A stretch of 64,000 nt of DNA from Cantharellus purpuraceus (GCA_025174535.1 JALBUN010000023.1:3286001-3350000), one strand, 5' to 3'; shown: positions 10,702 through 23,212, numbered from the stretch's first letter. A program made the numbers and translations. Notes: generated from the letters alone by a model not told the origin.

Positions 10702-12427
10702 TTAACCAGTCAACACATATACGGTGACTAGTAGAAAGTTAGAAATGACTCCTGTCTGACATTCGACAAAGGCATACAATGCAGCTCTCTCTGGTCTTTC
10801 ATTGTCGACTGGATGGGCTATCAAGCCAGAATCGATGACACGGCGTTCAACGACAAACACCTGCCATGGCAAGTGGGTAGAAAGTTTGATCGTGCATTCT
10901 GCAAACCTGATGGACACGAGTGATTGTATATTGAGAACGAGAAGAATTGCAAACGTCTTCATGTCAATATGAGGTGAATCAGTACATCCTCCCCAGGTAT
11001 AGTCATCTGTGTTGGCTTCATTTGTCAATGGCCAGTCCAGATTGAGATGGCGAAGGTGTGAGAACTCCGAAAATGCCGATGCATACATTTCCTGGCGTTT
11101 CAATCATCAGTACCACGCCTCAGAAGTATTCAAGGAGCGACAGACTGGTGAATACTCCGTTATCTGAACTGGATCTTCGTTCTCATCCACGTCTACTCTA
11201 TGGCGCAGTTCGAATTTCTCAAGAGAAGGAAATGCACGAGCAACCTCACTGAGCAATGCGGGGGGCAGCTCTCCTGATATAGAAATGCAAAATTCTGTGA
11301 TATGTGATGAGGTGCACCTCTGGAGAATATGCGAAGCTGCATTGGAGGATAGTGCAAGCTCATGTGCGAACCCCCAATTGCCCTTGAAGACAACAGCAGG
11401 CAGCGAGAGGAACATCAGATTACTCGTGAGACGTGGAAAAATTAGGTCCAAAGGATGGGCATTCGCAAGTGTGAGTCGGCGCAGTTTCGGGATGGGGAGA
11501 ACTGGACTATGGCTTGATGGAGCCTCACTATCAGTTGGATACACAACAAACTGAGCGGCGGAGCCGCCAACGACGATGAGATCGAGTACTAGCTCGGACA
11601 AACGAGGTGTGGCAGTGAAAATTGTCCGAAATAATCCGGCCCCTTTTGAATATATATGCCCTCGCAATACAAGTGTCTGCAAAGACGACCATGGTATACT
11701 GGCCATTCTTTCAAACTGAACGAATTGGCCAAGGATATCGAGATGTACGAGCGTCGGGGAGGAGGTACATGCTGCTTCGAAAAGGGCCTTGCCAATGATC
11801 GTGATGGTATCACCACTCGATGCGATAGGCTGACTGAGACGCCGGCCGACAATTACCAGCTGTTGTAAGTGACAGAACGGATAGAAGGCCAAATGGGCAT
11901 CGAACTGTGTGGGAAGACCAACGAAGTACAAAGACGACAACCTCGGGAGAGACGCCAATGCAAGAACCAACGCCTGAGGTAGAATGCATGACTTCAGGTG
12001 AAGCGTGGTGACCTGATCCATCTGTGACAATAGGTCATATGTTTCTGCTCTGACCAAGTCAAGCTTCTCTTTGATCGCGTCATAAGGCGGAATGTCGTCC
12101 AACCTGAATGTTCTTTAGACGGGTTGCACATCAGTCAGTGAAGACTAATAAATATAATGACATTGTCTACCGGACATAGCACCAGAGGTTTCGAGGAAGA
12201 AATTGTCCCAGACGCATTACATTGAAACGTATGTCACGAAAAATCCAGGGCGAGATACATTTTCGCAAGCGTCTGGAAACCGAAGAGAGCGGTAAGAGCC
12301 CCATCGTTGGTGGCCGCTCGGACCAGTCGGACCACCGCTCTTCCCAGTTGCACATAAATGGTGAATGGAGCTCATGCACAATTAGATCTAAGATATCGAT
12401 ATGGAGTGTTTCCAAAGTCTCTTGCAT
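10702..12427 (-). CDS. F-box protein with leucine-rich repeat-like C-terminal region
   Basis: Probably a substrate-recognition subunit of an SCF ubiquitin ligase; the target is unknown. On the minus strand exons 12427-12171, 12103-11146 and 11091-10702 give 534 residues in one frame, with introns of 67 and 54 nt; the second removes two in-frame stops. The N-terminus has the F-box pattern (LHIDILDLIVHEL, then LPLSSVSRRLRKCISPWIFRDI). It is followed by irregular Leu-rich repeats typical of mushroom F-box/LRR proteins: LHLKSCILP, LPRLSSLYF, LVHLDILG, LQTLVLRG, LSELVLDL, LRRLTLANAHPL, FPSLEKFELRH and FSHLRHLNLDW. The start was placed at the ATG at 12427 because an upstream in-frame extension begins with TTG and no other ATG. 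Its 5' flank is the duplicated segment that begins near 12,527. Confidence 0.75.
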
Positions 12428-12526
12428 TTCGTGGCAAGTCACAGAAGGTGTAAAAGAGCGGTTGACGTCTGCCAAAGTGCCAACCCGGTCTCAGGGAGTA
12501 CATCACGTGACTGACCTGTGTCCACG

Positions 12527-13682
12527 TGGCACCTGCGTGATGTGCTGGATGTCATAGCTGATGATTAGTGCCGTCCTTGCATTTCCAGTACGTTTTTGGT
12601 GATCACGAGATCATGGGCATTCTTGAAAGACCAGTATCCCTATTTCAAAGGCTTCGGGAAGACTATCAACGCCTGATCGGCAAATCGCTAAAGTCTGTCC
12701 TTTCGTTCGTTCCTTTATTAGTATAGCAGACCCTGAAGAGATAACGTTGAAAGTCATGTTCAGACGCCACGCTAAAATGTAACGCTACGCATGCGTTTGC
12801 AATGCGGCAATCAAAGCCTAAATATCAATTCAAGCTGTTGGATAGTTGCCTGGCAAGGTCATGCAATGTCAGCCGACGAGGCAATCAAAGGGTGCTATTT
12901 TTATGGTGGCATATAAACAAAACTCGCGGTAAACATTTCTTCGAAACGTTGCTTTGACAGTGCCTACTACTTACGGTCATATTGCGCGGTGTCTGGATGA
13001 TAGGCCGTTCCTTGTAAGCAGCACGAGTTTATATGGAACCCGCAAGGCTTACTGTAATATGTTTGCTGCAGTTTCCCGTGGAACTGAATCTTCAATTGCC
13101 TGCATGGTCCCCGCGAGGTTTTCGGCAGTGCACTTTTGAATTCATCGCCGGTCTGCTTCCAAATCTGGCGAGAGACAAATGGGACGGATATGCGATCTAT
13201 TAGCGCGCCAGAAGTGGTCTGAACAGAAATAAAGAACATGCTGCCACCCGGCGCAGTGTGATGCATGAGTCCGGGTACAGCCCAACGCGACCTCACCCAG
13301 GTTGCAAGGTGAGGGCTCAAGGCGTATAAAAGCACTAGTGCATGATGCTACCCTGATATCAACCCGCTGGGCCTATTTTCCGAATCTTCTTTTTTGTGTT
13401 CCTCTCTGACCAATAGCACCACTGGCAGAGTGTCGTTTACATGACTTTCGCCACATTCTGTTCGATTTACCAGACTCTTCCACTGATCTCATGCAATTCT
13501 CCATGTCGACAGGCCTACAGAGATGCAATTAGATGGCAATTTAACTGTTTGGAGCACCATGTGACATCCCCTATCTGTACTATGTCAACAATTGTCTCTA
13601 TGCCAATGCACCAACAGAGCTCCCGACAGCAACTCCACAACAATGCTATCATTAGTACTTCATAGCAGCATTGGTTGCCTCC
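12527..13682 (+). pseudogene. Decayed duplicate of the PL14 3' end, spacer and peptidase 5' end
   Basis: This region is a diverged copy of 7613-8790. It has the last intron and exon of the PL14-like gene (about 12,530-12,680, with indels that break the frame), the intergenic spacer including the TATA region, and the start of the peptidase gene (about 13,415-13,660: second exon beginning AYRDAIRWQFN compared with AYRDAFKWQFK). The first peptidase ATG is lost (CTGACC instead of ATGACC). The copy ends where LTR-C begins at 13,683. It can make neither protein. It also supplies the upstream flank of the F-box gene. Confidence 0.8.
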
Positions 13683-14266
13683 TGTTAAAGGCTGGGAAAC
13701 AGGGTTCAAGGACATAACTGGAGTTTGGATGCTAGAGTCAAATGGGGGAGGACTTTACTGTTCCAGTTTAACTGGAGACAGAGAGGTGCAATAACTATTG
13801 AGTTGGATTGAGTGGACTTGGCTTCAACTTGTGTGTTGTGCCCTCTTGGATCATCAGTCCAATATTTTGGAGTTTGGAGGTATGGAGTTGGATCAGAGAT
13901 CCAGACTGACTTGTCAAAAAGTTACTTGTCAAGAAGCTAGCAAGCAAGAAGATGATGAGGTCAAACTTAGTTGACATATGAGCTACTGTAACATACAGAG
14001 AATAGCCTGTATAAGTATCTGAAGAATTGAATGAAAAACTAGAGTAAGAGAACAATAAGATGGATATAGAATACAACAGGGAATGGAGTTCAGAGTTCAG
14101 ACTCAAGTCTGAACTAATACTAATCAATATAAAAAGGTGATGGTTATTGTAACCCATATCAAGGAAACTACTTATCAAGAAGACAATAAATGGAGTTTGG
14201 AGTTGTTGGAGATGGAGTTGATGGACATGGAGTAGAAGGAGGTGGAGATGGAGTGTAAGTACCCTA
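13683..14266 (-). repeat. LTR-C, truncated copy
   Basis: It begins TGTTAAAGGCTGG, like the complete LTR-C at 60,481-61,146, and follows that sequence through the shared block near TTGAGTGGACTTGGCTTC and the GGAGATGGAG-type repeats. It then stops short where LTR-A starts at 14,267. Strand is given to match the complete copy, whose element runs leftwards. The far terminus (TAACA) is missing. Confidence 0.7.
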
Positions 14267-16033
14267 TGTTATTGTTTTGGAACCTGCAAAATTATGGTGT
14301 TAGGGCAAACTCTAAATCACCACAATTCCATGAATGAACAGCTGAGAAGAATATCTAATCCTACTGCAGCACAACTCCAGAAATGATTTAACATTTGTAC
14401 TTTGGTTACAATCCATTGTAATGGTCAATGCAGACAATATGCAGGATGGTAATATGTTTCTTAGCAGTAGAGAATGAATAAGACTTCCAGAGTCTAGAGT
14501 TCACGGATGCTTAGGGGTCCAGATATTCCAAAAAGAGGGGAATGCACTTAGAGGCTAGAGGAAGTAGGTGGATGAATCCGACCGTCCAACCAGTGACACT
14601 CTGAAGCAGGTAACAGTGATGTGTGAAGTAGTCTAGCAACTGCTTCACACAAGTTCAAGATCCTAATGCTCTGCAAAGGCAGGACACACTAGTAACTTAA
14701 ACAAGAGCACTAATGGCAGGACTATTGACAGACAATCTCACCCTGTAGATTTGTAGTCACATGAGGCAGATACTACACTCACACCCAAAGCAGGAATATC
14801 ACTACTTTGAGTGCAATCAAGTACAGTTACACAACTGTAAGTGACCCTTGAACTGGACAATCAACAGTTACTGAGATATAGAGGATGACACTGTATGTCA
14901 CTCTAGTCACACTGATGTGCAAATGATGGGGTAGAAATGGTTATTTATTCAGAGGCAAAATGGCCTCCTTATATACCATATCTACAGGAGCTGGCTAATC
15001 CTTCTACCTATTAATAGTTATGAGTCATGGCAGGAGTCATAGCCTGAGTCACCATTACTCAAATAACTCAGGCAATACTCCATTTCCTGGGCTGATTGGC
15101 ACAGCTATGGGTAGGCACAGCTTCTATTGAACTCTCCACCAAAAATGGTGTCAGGAGGAGCTGTTGTTGCCAAGATATTGAGCATTTACTGGCAGTGGTA
15201 GCCAGATTGGGTCAGAGATTGAAATGAGTCATGTGATCGAAAATGAGTCAGTAGATCAGGTGATTCTGCTGACATCTGCAAAGTTTTGTGGGTCCATGTG
15301 GGTCCAAAACTAGCAGGACAATAAATTTGTGAACCCATTTCTGTATGGAAAATTCCTGAAAAAATATAAAGAGGAATAGAGAATATTTGAATGACCCTAA
15401 ATCAAGAGAAAGCAGCATGTATATGCTGATATTTTAAGGCCATAAAGTGAAAATATACAATTTCAGGACCATAAACAAGATCTTTTCATGGAAAACCAGT
15501 TCCCATACAGTTATGACTATATTCATTAACACCCAGATCCCTGTCCGATCCACTCAGATCCTCATGCACATGAAATCTATACTCCATTTGGAAACCATCA
15601 TATCTCTATTTAGTCTGTCTGATTGTCACTGTCGACCTTGCTCATCTGCCCCTGGTTCTGATTGATGCATCAGCATCACCATAGGAACTTGGACATCTGT
15701 CCCTGTTGGACTCAGACATATTTACATAAGGCCATCAGCCTCAGAGAACCATCACTGGAGTAATTATTATTAGATTTCAAATGTGTATTTAAGTTGCCCA
15801 ACTGGGGACTTCATTCCCCAGTTCAAATATCGAATCATGCCTCCTAAGTCCGATCCAAACTGTCTAAGTCATACTCCATCCCTGAAATCTTGGACACAGG
15901 TATTAGTGAGGGTGCAGCATATAAGCTGAAGCTAAGTCTGTTCCAACCCCCACAATGCACCCTGATTCCTGCTCTGACTCTGACCCAAACTCCAACCCAA
16001 ACTCTGACCCCCAATCAGATCCAGTGCATAACA
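14267..16033 (+). repeat. LTR-A, 5' LTR of Gypsy A (+), split by element E1
   Basis: The LTR starts TGTTAT (14267-14272), is interrupted by E1, resumes with GTTATGACTATATTC at 15,510 and ends GTGCATAACA at 16,033. Without E1 and its duplicated five bases it is about 525 bp, matching the complete copies at 44,672-45,211 and 49,532-50,077. Near its right end lie imperfect 12-bp repeats (ACTCTGACCCAA type) that vary in number among copies. Gag follows directly. Confidence 0.85.
14273..15509 (+). mobile_element. Element E1 (E' subfamily), 1.24 kb, with TSD GTTAT
   Basis: Ends are TGTTTTGGAACC and GGTTCCCATACA (here AGTTCCCATACA). It is flanked by GTTAT at 14268-14272 and 15510-15514, a perfect 5-bp target-site duplication inside LTR-A. 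The left half matches the other E copies; the right half matches only the copy at 45,898. No protein coding region is seen. TG...CA ends plus a 5-bp TSD fit a solo LTR. Confidence 0.85.
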
Positions 16034-17230
16034 GTATATTTGAACTGCCATACTCACTCCTACCAATGCCACAATCCACCGCCAATTCCAAATGTGCACA
16101 AACCATCAAGGTACCCACTCCCAGCATTGACACCATACCCAAGGTTGTCAAAAAACCAATGGGCCACATAGAGACTGTCAACAAAGAGGATGATACTCCA
16201 CCCTCCCTGAATCTGGCACAAGCCAGCTCCCTACTCACCAGCAGCATCCATACCCCACAAGCTCCTAAGTCCCAGACCTTGGTCTGGGAATCCAACCCAT
16301 TCAACAGCTCCGATCCATGCAAGCTCCAACCATTCTTGATGCAATGCTAGTTGAATTTTTGTGACCACCCTGACATGTTCACATCCAATTGGGAAGGTCA
16401 CCTTTGCCATGTCCTATCTCAAGGGCACTGCACTGGACTACTTCAAGCCAGCGCTCATGGATGACTCTGATGACCCAATATGGTCAGAGGACTACTCCAA
16501 CTTCATCTCCAAACTCCTGACCAATTTCGGTCCTTACAACGCTGAAGCCAATGCTGAGAACAAACTCAATCAACTTCAGATGAAGGAAAATCACAAGATC
16601 GCAAAATACATTGTGAGTTTCCAGCAGCTAGCTCCAAAGGTCCAATAGGGCGATGACGCACTCTGATGCCAATTTTATGTTGGTCTCCCATCCCACATCA
16701 AGGATGAGATATCACACGTCAGTACGCTGGATACTCTGGTTAAGCTCACCCAATCCATTGATGCCCATCATTGGGTATATCAATCTGAGGTCTCCTGTGA
16801 AAATCCAGCTAATAACAAACCAGACAAATCGTTGGACAAGACTCCAAAGTCCAACAAAGGGTCCAATAAGAAGACCACTACCAACTCCAGCCAGAAGTCA
16901 AACACTGGTAATACCACTGCTTCTGGTTCTGGTCAGAACGACTCCAGCACCAGCAACAACCAAGAGCACTCTGGACCTCTCCACTAAGCTGGGGAAGGAT
17001 GGCAAACTTACCCAGCAGGAACACCAGCACCACATGGACAACAACCTCTGTCTGTTCTGCGGAAAACCTGGTCACCAAGCTAAGGATTGCAACAAGGCAA
17101 CCTCATCTGCAGCAAAAGCAAAGGGCTGTGCTGCCAATGCTACAATGGACAAGTCCAACACCAAGGCAACAGACCTAAAAAATAGTAAGCAGTCCTCTAG
17201 CCTCAGTACAGGCTGAGGGCTGTGTTGGTA
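16034..17230 (+). pseudogene. gag: Gypsy A gag (decayed)
   Basis: Capsid/nucleocapsid gene of a Ty3/Gypsy retrotransposon. The likely start is the Met near 16,066. Retrotransposon-gag signatures are spread over frames: PCKLQPFLMQC, KVTFAMSYLKGTALDYF, LLTNFGPYNAEANAENKLNQL and KYIVSFQQLAPKVQ. A basic/Ser-Thr-rich tail with a CCHC zinc knuckle (CLFCGKPGHQAKDC, near 17,049-17,090) follows. At least one premature stop (after FLMQC, about 16,349) and several frameshifts make it non-functional. Confidence 0.85.
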
Positions 17231-17238
17231 CTCCCCAT

Positions 17239-19710
17239 ATGACAAATGAGGTCCACCTGAACGCATCCACTCTTTTCCACTCCAACTCTCTTACCCTCCT
17301 CATCTACTCTGACTCCATTCCCAATACTGCTATCCAAGCATTAATTGACTCTGGTTCTACTCACTGTTTCCTTGATTCTATTTTTTCTGATTTACATAAA
17401 CTCCATACATACACCATAACTCTGATATCGCTCTGATTATTTGATGGCACTACTAATGCTGTTATTTCATGAGCTATAGATCTGTCTATCCATTTTTCTG
17501 TTGGAGAAATCCAGAACCTTACATTCTATGTTACTCCACTTGACTCCAGCTATTCTGTGGTTCTCGGACATAATTGGCTCACCCACTACAATCCGTTGAT
17601 TGACTGGGCATTGGGCCATATCACATTCCATTCTCCAGTGCAGGCTGTGTCATCCCTGATGTCACCAGCAACTATAGGTGTGACATTATCTTCTGCCTCT
17701 GCTGACTCCACTCTGATAGATACTCCATCTACCCCTCTGTCTATATTGATGGTGGACACTATGGTCTTCATCAGACTAAGCAAACTGGATGGATCACAAA
17801 CATTCCAGGTTCACCTCTCCGATCCAATGCTCCTTGCCACCCATTCTGCTTGATCAACTCCACCAGACCTGTCTATGGTTCCTAAGGAGTATCACAAGTT
17901 CACCAACATGTTCAGCAATTCTAAAGCTGAATCACTGGCAGAACACTGACCATACAATCTCAAGATTGAGTTGGATGACAACTCCACCCCTCCACTTGGC
18001 CCTATCTACTCACTATCCCAAAAAGAGCTACTGGCTCTCCAAACATTCATAGATGAGAACTTGGCCATGGGCTTCATCTGCCCATCCCCATCCCCCCATG
18101 GAGCTCCGGTCCTATTTTTCTGAAAAAAGGATGGATCACTCCATTTATGTAGGTCAACAAGATCACCAAGAAAGACCAATACCCAATACCCCACACCGTG
18201 GACCTGCTCGAGAGCCCATGAAAGGCTAAGATCTATTTCAAAATAGATCTCCAACATGCCTATCATCTAGTCCATATCCAAGAAGGCGATGAGTGGAAAA
18301 CAACTTTCTGCACTTGATATGGATCTTTTGAATGGTGTGTCATGCCCTTTGGACTAACCAATGCTCCAGCCACCTTCCAGCAGTTCATGAATGATACCTT
18401 CACTGACCTCCTTGATGTTACCATCCTTGTTTACTTAGACATCATTTTGGTATATTCAGATAATGAAGATGAACATCAGACACATGTCCAAGAAATACTC
18501 TGACATCTCCACAAACATGGCCTCTTCACCCATGCCAACAAATGTGAATTCCACTCCAACTCAGTTGAGTATCTAGGCTATATCCTCTCCCCTGTAGGAC
18601 TGACAATGTCTGATGACAAAATCAAAGCCATACAGGAATGGCCAGAACCATGGAAACTCAAAGACGTACAGTCCTTCCTAGGGTTTGCCAACTTCTACTG
18701 CTGCTTCATCTACAACTACTCCAATATTACCATTCTGCTCACCTAGCTTACTAGGAAGGGAATCCAATGAAATTTCACTGATGAATGTAGACAAAGCTTT
18801 GAGACCTTGAAGAAGGCCTTTACCTCTGCTCTGATACTGACTCATTGGGTTCCAGACATTCCTATCCTATTAGAAACCAATGCCTCTGACTATGCACTCA
18901 CTGTGATCTTGTCCATCATCTCTCCACATGACAGACAAGTCCATCTAATCACTTTTCACTTATGTACATTTACACCCCCCAAACTGAACTATGACATCCA
19001 TGACAAAGAGCTCCTTGCCATATATGAAGCCTTCCAGATATGGAGACACTACCTCAAAGGCCCCTCTGATCTGGTAGATGTCATAATGGACCACAAGAAC
19101 CTGGAATATTTCTCCACAACAAAACTACTCACCTGGAAACAAGTCTGATGGTCTGAATACCTGTTTCAGTTCATTATCTATTTCCACCCTGGTCAACTCA
19201 GAGCAAAACCTGACGCATTAACTAGATGCTGGGACATCTTCCCTAAAGAGGGGAGTAGTGACTATGCCACTGTAAACCCACACAACTTTTGTCCTGTATT
19301 CACTAATGAGCAGCTGGCATCATCCCTACAGGCATCCACCCTCATAACTCCCACCCTCCAAGCTGTCACCATTATGGACATCGACCAACTCTGCTCTGAC
19401 ATCTGCTCATCACTCTGATCCAATCCTGTTGCAGTTAAACACTTGGATGACCCTTCTGATCTGAAGTGGTCACTTGACCCTGAAGGACACCTCCAACACA
19501 ATGACTGGATATATATCCCCAATGCCAACAGACTCCAACTCTGAGTTTTACAGTATTATCATGATCACCTGATTTCTGGCCATTTCAGGCAAAACCTCAC
19601 ACAAGGGTTAATCCAACAGGACTATGTATGGCCAAAAATGCAAGAATATATTCAACATTACTGTAACTCTTGTACCACATGTATGTGCTTAAAATCGCAA
19701 AGGCACAAAC
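17239..19710 (+). pseudogene. pol: Gypsy A pol: protease, RT, RNase H, integrase N-terminus (decayed, truncated)
   Basis: The order is protease (ALIDSGSTHCFLD, near 17,335), reverse transcriptase ([13 protein letters not shown], then [22 protein letters not shown]), RNase H (HWVPDIPILLETNASDYAL, then YDIHDKELLAIYEAFQIWRHYL) and the start of integrase with its HHCC zinc-binding region (YYHDHLISGHF, then CNSCTTC). The RT active site reads YLDI at about 18,432 instead of YLDD, so a catalytic aspartate is lost. Many stops and shifts are present; several are TGA where the better copy (51-52 kb) has CGA. The gene ends at 19,710 where E2 begins, so the integrase core and chromodomain are missing. 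Confidence 0.88.
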
Positions 19711-21142
19711 TGTATGGGAACCACCTTTTCCCTATCAAATTCCATTTATGCAGCACCAATGTGCTATTCTTTGCTTTTCCATTCCTAAATATCTGCATAT
19801 ATTTGATGCTTGTACCTGGAATGGACTTATTCAAATATTCTCTATTTTTCCATATTTTTTCAGGAATATTCCATGCAGAACTCAGCTCAGAATCATTTAT
19901 TTCTGCTGTGCTACAGTTGTGGACCCATAGGCACCCACAAACCTTCGCGCAGCCGCCTCTCCCCTTTTGGACCAGGCATTTGGCCTGAATTCAAGCTCAG
20001 ATGTCTCTGATCAATAAATATTCTCTAACTTAACAACCACAGCCTCTCAGGGCACTATTTTCCGTGGAGATCATCACATGACATGTGGCTATCCATGGCT
20101 GTGCAAACCAGTGCAGAAAACAGGGTGGACACCCTTCTTTTTGCCTGATCAGTGCCTAGCTCAGGGATCAGATCAGCTGATGGGTGATCAAATCAGGTGA
20201 TTGCCTTGGAATATTCTACCCCTTTCCATAACATTCTAGCTGTTTCCTTCTATTATTAGATAGAACTTTCCAGAACCATTATTCAGCTCCTGATCAGTGT
20301 TAGTGCTGTGATCAGATCCTGTGATTGGCTTGGAATATTCTACCCCTTTCTTCCACCTTCCACAACCTTCCAGTAGTTTCCATCTATTAATAGGTAGAAT
20401 ATTCCAGAAGCATTAGTCAGCCCCTGTAAATACAATATATAAGGAGGCCATTCTGCCTCTGAAAGAATAACATATCATCATATTCTACCCATCTTCTGTA
20501 CACCAGTGTGACTAGAGTGACATACAGTGTCATCCTCTATCTCAGTAACTGTTGATTACCAGTTCAAGGATCTTTTACAGTTGTGTAACTGTACTTGATT
20601 GCACTCAAAGTAGTGATATTCCTGCTTTGGGCGTGAGTGTAGTATCTGCCTCACGTGACTACGAATCTACAGGGTGAGATTGTCTGTCGATAGTCCTGCC
20701 ATTAGTGCTCTTGTTTAAGTAACTAGTGTGTACTGCCTTTGCAGAGCATTAGAAGCTTGAACTCGTGTGAAGCAGTTGCTAGACTACTTCACACATTGCT
20801 GTTACCCGCTTCTGAGTGCCACTGGTTGGACGGTTGGATTCATCCACCTACTTCCTTTAGCCTCTAAGTGCATTCCCCTCTTTTTGGAATATCTGGACCC
20901 CTAAGCGTCCGTGAACTCTAGACTCTGGAAGTCTTATTCATTTCTTGCTGCTAAGAAACGTATTACCTTTCTGCGTATAGTCTGCATTGACTAATACAAA
21001 GGATTGTAACCAAAGTACAAACGTTAAATCGTTTCTGGAGTTGTGCTGCAGCAGGGTTTGATATTCTTCTCAGCTGTTCATTCACGGAATTGTGGTGATT
21101 TAGAGTTTGCCCTAACACCATAATTTTGCGGGTTCCAAAACA
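19711..21142 (-). mobile_element. Element E2, full length 1432 bp, inverted
   Basis: It reads TGTATGGGAACC to GGTTCCAAAACA on the plus strand, so it lies in reverse to E1. It appears practically identical to E5 (24,038-25,469), also 1432 bp, over the blocks compared. Its flanks do not match (CAAAC left, AGCAG right). The left flank is Gypsy A integrase and the right flank is Gypsy B gag. This hybrid flank pattern points to recombination between E copies. Confidence 0.85.
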
Positions 21143-21995
21143 AGCAGTGAGCCTCTCAGGAGACACCTGCCATGAACAGCAAGATACCCAATGGGTACTT
21201 CAAGAGGACGCTCCCCATCACAGGGAGTGATCCACACCATTGACCCTAGAAGGTCAAGGTACCCCGGATCAATTGGATACAATTGATCCTATTGATGGCA
21301 TTACTTGCATGGTATGAGTAGCCATAGTCAATAACAAGGATACAGACCCAGAGAAGTCTGTACTTGCCAAAGCTGGCATAAAAGTATCACCCCCTGAGCA
21401 ATACTCAGGAGGTGCAGATCTTGAAGAATTTGAGATCTTTGTAGCAGGGATGCTATGATGGCTGAAGATGAATGATCTTCTCAGGCCATCAAGTACAAAA
21501 GTTTCAACTGTTGTACTTAGGCATCTGCCCCAAAGGAATGGTTCTACAGAAATGTAGAACACTACAACAGGGCCATCCAAGACTGGACCCTGGAAACTGC
21601 AATCCAAGGGTTGCAGCATAGATTCCTACATACACTGACACATCATCATGTGTCAAATAAGTTTGACTCTGTAATGCAGAGTCAAAGGATCATTCATGAA
21701 TTAATGAATGATCTAGAAAAGTATGTGGGCTGCATGATAATGCCACCAGACACATACACATTCAGGAAGAGGTTTGTGACTGCAATGTGTGAACCTTTGA
21801 GACAAGAAATCCTCAAGAAGGGCTTCAATGCTGAATTTAGTAGCATCAAGCAGTTATACAAGACTGCTTGGATGATAGAGAAAGTGATGTGATACCATCA
21901 TGGTATGAAACATCCAGATAACATGACTAATGTGTCCTCCATGACTCATAGACCAGTATTCAATAGAACTACTGGAATGATGAACACAGGAAGCT
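21143..21995 (+). pseudogene. gag: Gypsy B gag, C-terminal part (decayed)
   Basis: Capsid region of a second Gypsy family: VSPPEQYSGGADLEEFEIF, then after shifts QHRFLHTLTHHHVSNKF and MMPPDTYTF-like text (actual MIMPPDTYTFRKRF) and an open frame of 93 codons at 21,611-21,892. It starts with the same bases that follow GAGCAG in the gag copy at 43,107, and ends where E3 starts. Stops and indels are frequent. It is the missing other side of the gag fragment at 25,470-27,302. Confidence 0.75.
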
Positions 21996-22466
21996 GACCC
22001 ATGCCTGTTTTGGAACCCACAAAATTATGGTGTTAGGGCAAACTCTAAATCACCACAATTCCATGAATGAACAGCTGAGAAGAATATCAAACCCTGCTGC
22101 AGCACAACTCCAGAAATGATTTAACATTTGTACTTTGGTTACAATCCCTTGTATTAGTGACTATACACAGAAAAGTAATACATTTCTTAGCAGCAAGAAA
22201 TGAATAAGACTTCCAGAGTCTAAAGTTCACAGATACTTAAGGGTCCAGATATTCCACTTAGAGGCTAAAGGAAGTAAGTGGATGAATCTGACCATCCAAC
22301 CAGTGACACTCTGAAGCTGGTAACAGTGATGTGTGAAGTAGTCTACAACTGCTTCACATGAGTTCAAGATCCTAATGCTCTGCAAAGGCAGTACACACTA
22401 GTAACTTAAACAAGAGCACTAATGGCAGGACTATTGACAGACAATCTCACCCTGTAGATTTATAGT

Positions 22467-22968
22467 AGAATAAATAGAATATGCAGTATTCTAATAGAAT
22501 ATGCAGTATTCTAATAGAATATGCAGATTGTGTTCGTTCTGGAGTTATTCCAGATACAAATAGATTCAGATACACAGACAGAATAGGTGAGAGATAATTA
22601 CTCTGTCTTTTCAAGTGCATTACAGACATGATTTATATATGATACTAAGTCCTATGAATGAATGAAGTCATTTGTGAATGTCCTGAGTCAATGATGGGAT
22701 GGATGATGAGATGATGATGGGGGGAAGTGTCCATGATGATGAAATGATGAAAATAAAAGTGAAATAATGTCCGGGAAGTTCTGGAACTCACAGGGGCTTC
22801 TCCTGTTCCCTATTCCATTCCTGTAACCGTCCTCCTTTACCCCCTTTGCCCCTCCAAACCTCCTGAGCCTCCTATATGCTCCTGTTCCTCCCCTGTCCCC
22901 TCTAATCCCCCTCTCCTCTCCTTTCTCCCCAGAAGTCCAGCAGCAAGACGTCCAGCAGCTAGAACAAC
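22467..22968 (-). repeat. Copia-type LTR fragment within E3
   Basis: Its reverse complement shares the CT/GA-rich block around GGAGCATATAGGAGGCTCAG with 28,200-28,330, the region just upstream of the Copia-like gag. It starts with three tandem copies of an 18-bp unit (TAATAGAATATGCAGTATTC type, 22,470-22,525). About 190 bp of E is missing at the junction, so this is a replacement rather than a clean insertion. Confidence 0.55.
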
Positions 22969-23212
22969 ACAGAAGATGGGTAGAAGTGGTAGAATATGTT
23001 GCTATTTCAGAGGCAGAATGACCTTCTTATATATTGTATTTACAGGGGCTGACTAATGCTTCTGGAATATTCTATCTATTAATAGATGGAAACTGCTGGA
23101 AGGTAGTGGAAGGTGGAAGAAAAGGGTAGAATATTCCAAGCCAATCACAGGTTCTGATTACTGCACTAACACTGATCAGGAGCTGAATAATGCTTCTGGA
23201 ATGTTCTATCTA

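Noticed and set aside
11092..11145. Two in-frame stops in the F-box gene
   Set aside because: They fall inside a 54-nt GT-AG intron of phase 0.
19638..20010. Hydrophobic frames of 66-116 codons in E2 (also in E5, E6 and E7)
   Set aside because: They overlap each other in different frames near the E end, start from Gypsy A text in one case, and show no conserved protein signature.
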